From: Acidobacteriaceae bacterium
Lineage (GTDB): Bacteria > Acidobacteriota > Terriglobia > Terriglobales > Acidobacteriaceae
NCBI GenBank assembly: GCA_025462735.1
Contig: JAOAPC010000014.1
Coordinates: forward strand, 62,001 to 126,000
Length of the DNA: 64,000 nucleotides
Direction: 5' to 3'
Part shown: one piece after another, positions 58,123-64,000 of the stretch
Position numbering within the stretch: the first letter of the stretch is position 1
How the letters are laid out: every line of letters starts with the position of its first letter
The notes under the pieces: generated by a model
What the model was told of the DNA's origin: nothing
The model's input: the letters and a program-made list of their open reading frames with translations, nothing else
Database searches by the model: none
Program-made: the position numbers and the translations under genes

Positions 58123-58225
58123 CCGGCAATTTCCGGAACAACAGTCTGCAATTGCCGCGGCGGACGAAGGCAGCCGCATTATCGTTCCCTGACCTTTTAG
58201 TGAAACATTGAAGGCGGCCGATCAG
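58123..58225 (+). repeat. Direct repeat copy B; reads RQFPEQQSAIAAADEGSRIIVP-stop
   Basis: See copy A; 5 of 7 coding-part differences are synonymous. Confidence 0.88.
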
Positions 58226-58710
58226 CTTGCCACTAGTTTTTTCACTAGCTGTCCAGCCGGCAGCGCGTCTCGCAGTTCACGAATGGTCCGCTTGAATACC
58301 GGATGGCGTGCATCCGGAGCGATTTCCGCTAGCGGTTCCAATACAAAACGCCGCTCGTGCATCCGGGGATGCGGGATAGTAAGCGACGGCAGTTCTATCA
58401 CCGAGCTTCCGAACAGCAGAATATCGATATCAATTATGCGTGGGGCCTTTTGCTGTCGACGTTGCCGGCCCATGCCCTGTTCCAGATTCAGAATTGCGGC
58501 GATTAACTGCCGCGGCATTTTCTCCGTATCGAGCTTGACCGCGCAATTCAGGAACCAGGGCTGCGGACTGGTCTCGACGGGCTCCGTCTCATAAAACGAC
58601 GACACCGCAGCCACAGTCCCTAATTCGGCCAACTCCTCTATCGCTGCGTTAAGGTTCGCCGCCCGGTCGCCCACATTTGATCCCAGCGAAAGATAGACGA
58701 TTTTGTGCAT
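58222..58710 (-). CDS. folK: 2-amino-4-hydroxy-6-hydroxymethyldihydropteridine diphosphokinase
   Basis: VYLSLGSNVGDRAANLNAAIEEL; FLNCAVKLDTE; RIIDIDILLFG; IPHPRMHERRFVLEPLAEIAP. Confidence 0.96.
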   Translation of the reverse strand: MHKIVYLSLGSNVGDRAANLNAAIEELAELGTVAAVSSFYETEPVETSPQPWFLNCAVKLDTEKMPRQLIAAILNLEQGMGRQRRQQKAPRIIDIDILLFGSSVIELPSLTIPHPRMHERRFVLEPLAEIAPDARHPVFKRTIRELRDALPAGQLVKKLVAS

Positions 58711-58828
58711 TCTGCTTCAGTTTGCGGTTTTCCCGGATTTGTTGCCAGAGAAAAAGTGCATTCGAGGGAATCCAGTTTGCAACTTGGTTTAAGTTGCAGA
58801 TCAAGCGATCATTTTTACACGCACTTTT

Positions 58829-59059
58829 ATGCTTCCAGTCGAACTAAGAATCGACCGCGCCAAACGCCTCCTGCAGATGATCGAGCAGGATGCCCCTCTG
58901 CTGGCTGTCCGCGTCGCGCCACTTTCGCTTGAGTGCCAGGAGTCCGCCAAATCCCACGTGCAAAGGCTGGCCGCGCTGACCCGTGCCGAACTCCGGCGTC
59001 TTATGAAAGAAAAAGCCGTCACCGAGTCAACCGACCTCGTACCGCAAGCCGCCGACTAG
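58829..59059 (+). CDS. Hypothetical small protein
   Basis: 76 aa ORF with plausible composition; no family recognised. Confidence 0.4.
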   Translation: MLPVELRIDRAKRLLQMIEQDAPLLAVRVAPLSLECQESAKSHVQRLAALTRAELRRLMKEKAVTESTDLVPQAAD

Positions 59060-59184
59060 GAGTCGCTTCCGGTTCGTCACAGCATTTTCCAGGATTTTTG
59101 CTGGCCTTCCAATAGAATCTGGCGTACACTGCCTGCCGAGTTCACACACGACCAGCGCACGTCTTCGCACGCCTAGGAGGAACC

Positions 59185-59937
59185 ATGGCCACAGCTGCGG
59201 CGCGTCCGGTAACTTCCGTCCCAACTAAATCGAACCTCCCGGGAAACCGGTTTGACCATATCTTCTTCCCCGGTATCGCCTGGTTGATGCTCGTCACGGT
59301 CTTTGTGGGTTTTGCACCCACGTACTATCTCGCAGGAATCGTCCGAGCACCACTCCCGAGCGCGATTATTCACGTGCATGCGGTGGTGTTTTCGAGTTGG
59401 ATTCTTCTACTGATCGCGCAGACCTCGCTGGTTGCTGGCGGGCGCGTGGACATTCATCGGCGGCTTGGGATTGCCGGATTCCTGCTGGCCTGCGCTGTGG
59501 TTGTTGTCGGGGTTTTGGCAGCCACGGATATGCTTGCGCGAGGTGGGCCGGGGGGAGGAGACCCGACGGCTTTCTATGCCGTTCCCCTATCAAACATGTT
59601 GGTTTTCGGCACGTTGATCCCTTTCGCATTTCGCGCGCGCCGCAATCCCCAGGTACACAAGCGACTCATCGTGCTGGCCACGACTGCGCTGATGACCGCC
59701 GCCATTGCCCGGTGGCCGTTTGCAATCGTTCACCGAAATGCTCCGGTTGCGATGCGCTTTTCCTATGTGTTCGTGTTGCTCCTGGTGCTCTACGATCTTT
59801 GGTCAACCCACAAGATTAACCGCGCTACGCTCTGGGCGGGCGCTTTCCTGATTGCAGTACAACAGGCTGCATTTCCCATTGGCCAAACAGCCGCCTGGCA
59901 CGCCTTTGCCGGTTGGATTGTATCGGTGGTTCGTTAG
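59185..59937 (+). CDS. Polytopic membrane protein
   Basis: 250 aa, about 7 hydrophobic segments; RRLGIAGFLLACAVVVVGVLAATD. Confidence 0.75.
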   Translation: MATAAARPVTSVPTKSNLPGNRFDHIFFPGIAWLMLVTVFVGFAPTYYLAGIVRAPLPSAIIHVHAVVFSSWILLLIAQTSLVAGGRVDIHRRLGIAGFLLACAVVVVGVLAATDMLARGGPGGGDPTAFYAVPLSNMLVFGTLIPFAFRARRNPQVHKRLIVLATTALMTAAIARWPFAIVHRNAPVAMRFSYVFVLLLVLYDLWSTHKINRATLWAGAFLIAVQQAAFPIGQTAAWHAFAGWIVSVVR

Positions 59938-59998
59938 AGTCTAGAGTGATGATCAGATCGGAACTTACAGGGTAGTCTTCAGAACAACGAAGCTGCCG

Positions 59999-60916
59999 TT
60001 ACACTGCCTGCTCGACCGAGTTCTCCTGAGGCGCGCGGTATTCTGCTTCACCTTCCGTGAGTGTCGTCTCTTCCCAAAGGGTACGGTCGCGCAGCAAGCG
60101 GGAAACCAAAGCAGTGTGCATCGCGTGCCCGGCGCGATCCGCGACTACCTTGCCCAGGACTCGCCGCCCGATTAATGCGAGATCGCCGATCAAATCCAGT
60201 ATCTTGTGGCGGACGAACTCGTCGGGAAAACGTAAGGGGGGATTTACCAGCCCTTCCTGGGTGAGTACGAGGGCGTTTTCACTCGACGCTCCACGAATCA
60301 GTCCCTGCTGGCGCATGGCTTCGGCTTCGTGCAGAAACCCGAAGGTGCGTGCAGGAGCGATTTTTGAGACATACTGGCCATTCGTCAGCTCGAGCGAGAA
60401 GGTTTCGCGTCCAATGAGAGGATGCGGAAAGTTGATGGTGTAGGAAACCGAGTACGTCTCCGCAGGATAAACCCCAATGAATTTGTTGCCTTCTCGAAAT
60501 TCCAAGGGGCGAAGAATTCGAATGTAAGTTCGTGGACGCCGCTGTTTCCGGACCCCTGCTTTCTTGATCAGATCGATGAAAGGCCGCGCGCTGCCATCCA
60601 GGATCGGCAACTCAAGATTATCGAGTTGCACGATCGCGTTGTCGATTCCCATGCCTACGAATGCCGAAAGCAAATGCTCCGTAGTTGAGATCAGAACGCC
60701 TTTCTTCATGAGACTGGTGGCGTAGCTGACACGGGCCACATTCTTGCCCACGGCTTCAATCTCAAAGCCATCCAGATCCACTCGGCGGAAGATGATCCCC
60801 GTGCCCGCCGGAGCGGGAAGGATTTGCAGGCTGACCGGTGCTCCAGAATGAAGACCTACGCCTTGGCAGCTGGCTCCTGCACGAAGTGTTTGTTCAGTTA
60901 TCAGGGTGGATTCCAG
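59999..60916 (-). CDS. lpxC: UDP-3-O-acyl-N-acetylglucosamine deacetylase, non-canonical start inferred
   Basis: ORF track starts at GTG 60781, but the conserved N-terminus TEQTLRAGASCQGVGLHSGAPVSLQILPAPAGTGIIFRRVDLDG is encoded upstream in frame; first in-frame stop is TAG 60926-60928. Confidence 0.85.
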   Translation of the reverse strand: MESTLITEQTLRAGASCQGVGLHSGAPVSLQILPAPAGTGIIFRRVDLDGFEIEAVGKNVARVSYATSLMKKGVLISTTEHLLSAFVGMGIDNAIVQLDNLELPILDGSARPFIDLIKKAGVRKQRRPRTYIRILRPLEFREGNKFIGVYPAETYSVSYTINFPHPLIGRETFSLELTNGQYVSKIAPARTFGFLHEAEAMRQQGLIRGASSENALVLTQEGLVNPPLRFPDEFVRHKILDLIGDLALIGRRVLGKVVADRAGHAMHTALVSRLLRDRTLWEETTLTEGEAEYRAPQENSVEQAV

Positions 60917-61086
60917 ACTACAAAGCTACCAGCACACCAAGAAATTCGTATGTGGCAATTTCGCCACAGTCCGTGGCAGGAATGACATACATGGTCGGGC
61001 GTAACATCCATGTTTACAAATGTTTACATCCTTTCTCCGCACCGGAGATGACCGCTGCAATCGCAATACCGGCTGCAAACGGACGT

Positions 61087-61920
61087 TCAGTGCCTTTTGG
61101 ACGCGTTGGCAGCTTGAGGATCAAACAGAGAATCGCTCAACCCTTGGTTGTAGCTCGCGCCGGTGAGAAAACTCTGGGCTGACATTTCGCTGTTAAAAAG
61201 ACGCGTCGTATCGAACGGCGTCATGATGTTCTGAACGGGGCGATAGTTATCGAAAATTTCCTCTTCCACGTTGCGCTGTTTGTCCGCGGGATCGCGCCAC
61301 GAGAAGCTCTTCTTTACCGGAAGGTGCGTAATGGTGTCGATATAAAGGGTGACCGCCTCGTTTTTATTATTCATGACCGTCACCTGCTCGGTTTGCTTCT
61401 GCGCAGCGACGGTTTGACCTTCGTAAAAGAGTGCTACCCCGGGTTGATTGAGCCACTCCCGCAACACAAGATCGAGCGAGTAGTGTCGGCGTCGCAAATA
61501 GGCATCGAGTTCGTCCTTTTGATCCAAAGGGCGCACACCTCTGTAGGTGATCTCATAACCTTTGTCGCCGTTATAAATTTCAATGACATCACGTTTTTTT
61601 GTGAGCTCGACCCGGTCTTTGTCGGGAAACTTCCTGAAACGCCAGAATACGGTCCCCAGGCTGTTCGGCTGGCCGTGGTGAAAGCTGTACCCGCGGCCCT
61701 CCGACCTCATGTCGCTGGCATTCAAATACGCTTGTCCGCCGAGCGCCTGAATGGCTTGATCAATGATCGCCTTAGCTTTTTGGACATTGGCTTGGTCGGT
61801 CGGGATCGACTGGGCAGGGGTGGAAACAGCAGTAGAGTTAGTGTCGTTCGGGCCGGTAGCAGGAGTGTCCTGCCCGAAAGCAATCACTGTCAGCAAAAGT
61901 GCGATGAGCGCATATTTCAT
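61087..61920 (-). CDS. Secreted/outer-membrane lipoprotein-sorting-like protein
   Basis: 277 aa with signal peptide; KAKAIIDQAIQALGGQAYLNASDMRSEGRGYSFHHGQ...VEEEIFDNYRPVQNIMTPFDTTRLFN. Confidence 0.7.
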   Translation of the reverse strand: MKYALIALLLTVIAFGQDTPATGPNDTNSTAVSTPAQSIPTDQANVQKAKAIIDQAIQALGGQAYLNASDMRSEGRGYSFHHGQPNSLGTVFWRFRKFPDKDRVELTKKRDVIEIYNGDKGYEITYRGVRPLDQKDELDAYLRRRHYSLDLVLREWLNQPGVALFYEGQTVAAQKQTEQVTVMNNKNEAVTLYIDTITHLPVKKSFSWRDPADKQRNVEEEIFDNYRPVQNIMTPFDTTRLFNSEMSAQSFLTGASYNQGLSDSLFDPQAANASKRH

Positions 61921-61968
61921 TCTTTAGACATATTAGACGCACTCAGGCCACAGGTACGCTGCCCCGCC

Positions 61969-62748
61969 TCAACCAACCAGCACGGCCCCGCCATTCACGT
62001 TGAAAATCTCGCCGGTAATAAAGCCTGCGTGCGGAGTGCAGAGGAACAAAATAGGCGCGGCGATTTCTTCCGGTGTGCCGACTCGCCCCAGGGGGATCGG
62101 ACGAAGCACTTCTTTCGCGATTGCCGGATCATCCAGCGCCGGACGCGACATGTCGGTATCCACCCACCCTGGAGCAACCGAGTTCACATAAATGTGTTGG
62201 CGAGCCAGTTCCAAGGCGAGGCTCTTAGTGAAACTGATGAGCGCGCCTTTGCTGGCGGAGTAATCGCAGTGGAAAGCTTCTCCTCGCTGACCGGAAGTTG
62301 AACTGATAAGCACGATGTGAGCTGGCGACTTCGCGCTCGCGTTCTTTTTCATCGCGGAAACCGAATGTTTCACCAGCGCGAACACCGCATCCAGGTTGAT
62401 CGCCAAAGTTCGTCGCCACTGCTCGTCACTCATTTTGTCGATGGGTACATCTTCCGCCGGCCAAACGCCGTGGTTAGCAACCAGAATGTCCAGCCGCCCA
62501 AATCGCTTGACGGTCGCGGCCACCAATTCCTGAGCAGTGCCCGTACCTTCCAGATTGCAGGCGACCGCGGCGCATTGTTTGTCGCCACATTCGCGGACCA
62601 GCTTTTCTGCCGCGGCCTGAGCTTTTTCGTAGTTGAAAATCACGCGTGCGCCCGCTTCGACAAACATCCGCACCGTGGCCGCGCCGATTCCGCGCGACCC
62701 GCCGGTTATGAGGGCAGCTCTTCCTTCAAGAGAAAGTGAGATTGACAT
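61969..62748 (-). CDS. SDR-family oxidoreductase (FabG-like)
   Basis: GRAALITGGSRGIGAATVRMFVEAGA; LVANHGVW; YSASKGALISFTKSLALELA; ITGEIFNVNGGAVLVG. Confidence 0.93.
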   Translation of the reverse strand: MSISLSLEGRAALITGGSRGIGAATVRMFVEAGARVIFNYEKAQAAAEKLVRECGDKQCAAVACNLEGTGTAQELVAATVKRFGRLDILVANHGVWPAEDVPIDKMSDEQWRRTLAINLDAVFALVKHSVSAMKKNASAKSPAHIVLISSTSGQRGEAFHCDYSASKGALISFTKSLALELARQHIYVNSVAPGWVDTDMSRPALDDPAIAKEVLRPIPLGRVGTPEEIAAPILFLCTPHAGFITGEIFNVNGGAVLVG

Positions 62749-62804
62749 GCTGGAATAGTTTCCAGCATGAGCGACAGATTTGGCAATCGCAGTCGCTTAA
62801 GCGG

Positions 62805-64000
62805 CTATTCCGCGACTCCGTCGAAGACCTGGGCGCAGTCCATCCGCAGGGTGCCGTTGTCGTTGAAGAGCAAACCATTGAAACGCAGAACGCTGCCTGG
62901 TTGTGCGGGAGTCGAGCTAAGTACTTGCGTGTTGTTATCAGAGTAAACGTAAACGATGCCCGGATTCTGAAGGCTGGTGGACTGGCCCGTAACAGCCACC
63001 AACGTCGGAATCAGGTCATAAGAGGCGAGTGCGACCGAGTAGACCGTGAATACACCGCTGGTGGAAATCGCTGTCACGGTCCCGTTAATTGTCTGCGGCA
63101 TCAGGGTGATTGTGGTCGCAGGTGTGTACGAGCCTCCTACGGTCACGATGCTCGGCGATGAGACGTAGGCGTTCTGGCCCGAGACCATACTGGATGCAAT
63201 AAAATTCGCCTGAAAAGGAAGGTCTTGCAAATTCTGGAACTGCCCCGAAATCCGGAAGTTCGTGTTGCTGTCGAACGAATAATAGAGATAATTCGCCGGT
63301 TGCACAGTCAAGTCATCGCCCTGTTGCTGGCGTCCCTCGATCGAAATGACGCGATCTGAGCCGTAAATTCCCTCAAGAGGGCCAACCATAACATTGCGGG
63401 CGTTGGCATCTTCTACAGCAATCCTGGCCGCTCGCAAAGAACCGTTCGCCTGAATAGTCACGTCTATATCCACGAACATCCCGGTGATCAACGAAGAAAA
63501 GTCAGCAATGCCTTGGAATACGGTGCTTGTATCAGTCTTGACTGCCAGCGCTGTTCCGGTTCCGCCAGATGAAAAGACGGAACCATTAGCTGTAGACACT
63601 GTGAAGTCGCCGGACACCGGATCAGCAGATACAATCCGCCCCTCAATCCCGCCTTGCTTGCCGTTCCCCTCATTCGTTGGCTGAGACGAGATAGTGACCG
63701 GCGCCAAGCTGAAGGTCGGAGTAAGAGAGTATATGGTGCTTAGGCTTGCAGCATCACAAGTTGAATAACTGGCCGATCGGGAGACCAACAAATTTAACTG
63801 CAAGCTCATGGCAGTGCCAGTGACCGAGATTGGAGAGGATAACTCCACTGTTGCCGGGTGTATTTGGGCCGGGTCTATGCCGCCGAAAGTATTAAGTACA
63901 AGGCCACCACGCGAATTTACGGTCGCACACGTAAAAGCTGGGTACGTATATGCGAGCGCGGCAGAGGTATAGATACCCTGCGGAACAGTAGCTGTAATAG
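62805..64000 (-). CDS. DUF5666-like repeat protein (partial at right edge)
   Basis: EGRIVSADPVSGDFTV...DTSTVFQGIADFSSLITGMFVDIDVTIQANGSLRAARIAVED; my translation remains open to the window edge (ITATVPQGIYTSAALAYTYPAF...). Confidence 0.75.
   Translation of the reverse strand, partial: ITATVPQGIYTSAALAYTYPAFTCATVNSRGGLVLNTFGGIDPAQIHPATVELSSPISVTGTAMSLQLNLLVSRSASYSTCDAASLSTIYSLTPTFSLAPVTISSQPTNEGNGKQGGIEGRIVSADPVSGDFTVSTANGSVFSSGGTGTALAVKTDTSTVFQGIADFSSLITGMFVDIDVTIQANGSLRAARIAVEDANARNVMVGPLEGIYGSDRVISIEGRQQQGDDLTVQPANYLYYSFDSNTNFRISGQFQNLQDLPFQANFIASSMVSGQNAYVSSPSIVTVGGSYTPATTITLMPQTINGTVTAISTSGVFTVYSVALASYDLIPTLVAVTGQSTSLQNPGIVYVYSDNNTQVLSSTPAQPGSVLRFNGLLFNDNGTLRMDCAQVFDGVAE

Noticed and set aside
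59999-60781. LpxC starting at GTG 60781 as in the ORF track
   Set aside because: Would delete the conserved GVGLHSG N-terminal region that is encoded in frame immediately upstream.

Overview
Gene-dense, GC-moderate bacterial chromosomal window. Gene content and order look like Acidobacteriota (inference only, no search run). About 0-21.8 kb is a surface-polysaccharide locus. Its minus-strand arm carries glycosyltransferases, a sulfatase-fold protein, a deacetylase-like protein, a Wzx-type flippase and a pseudaminic-acid-type (Pse) pathway with two fused enzymes (PseG-PseH and SpsF-type cytidylyltransferase/class III aminotransferase), followed by PseC and PseB. Divergent from it are a Wzc-like BY-kinase, a TPR/CBM-like protein and an O-antigen ligase. 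About 21.8-64 kb is mostly housekeeping and regulation: trpD, a beta-CASP nuclease, a degenerate M1-like protein, rlmB, LytTR/Crp/sigma-54 regulators, purS, glmS, vapBC, rnhB, surA-like, ispE, tRNA-Gln(TTG), prs, rplY, pth, rpsF-rpsR-rplI, mpg, folK, lpxC, an SDR and a DUF5666-like protein. The most unusual signal is in roughly 47-58 kb, where several families of small palindromic elements occupy spacers. They also appear inside ispE (five perfect inverted repeats in about 215 bp, in frame), and they sit beside duplicated gene ends (5' half of tRNA-Gln, 3' ends of mpg and of a 217-aa gene). Other points are a frameshifted response regulator (about 41.15 kb), lpxC with no ATG/GTG/TTG upstream of its conserved N-terminus, and a perfect-palindrome vapBC operator candidate overlapping the upstream gene.
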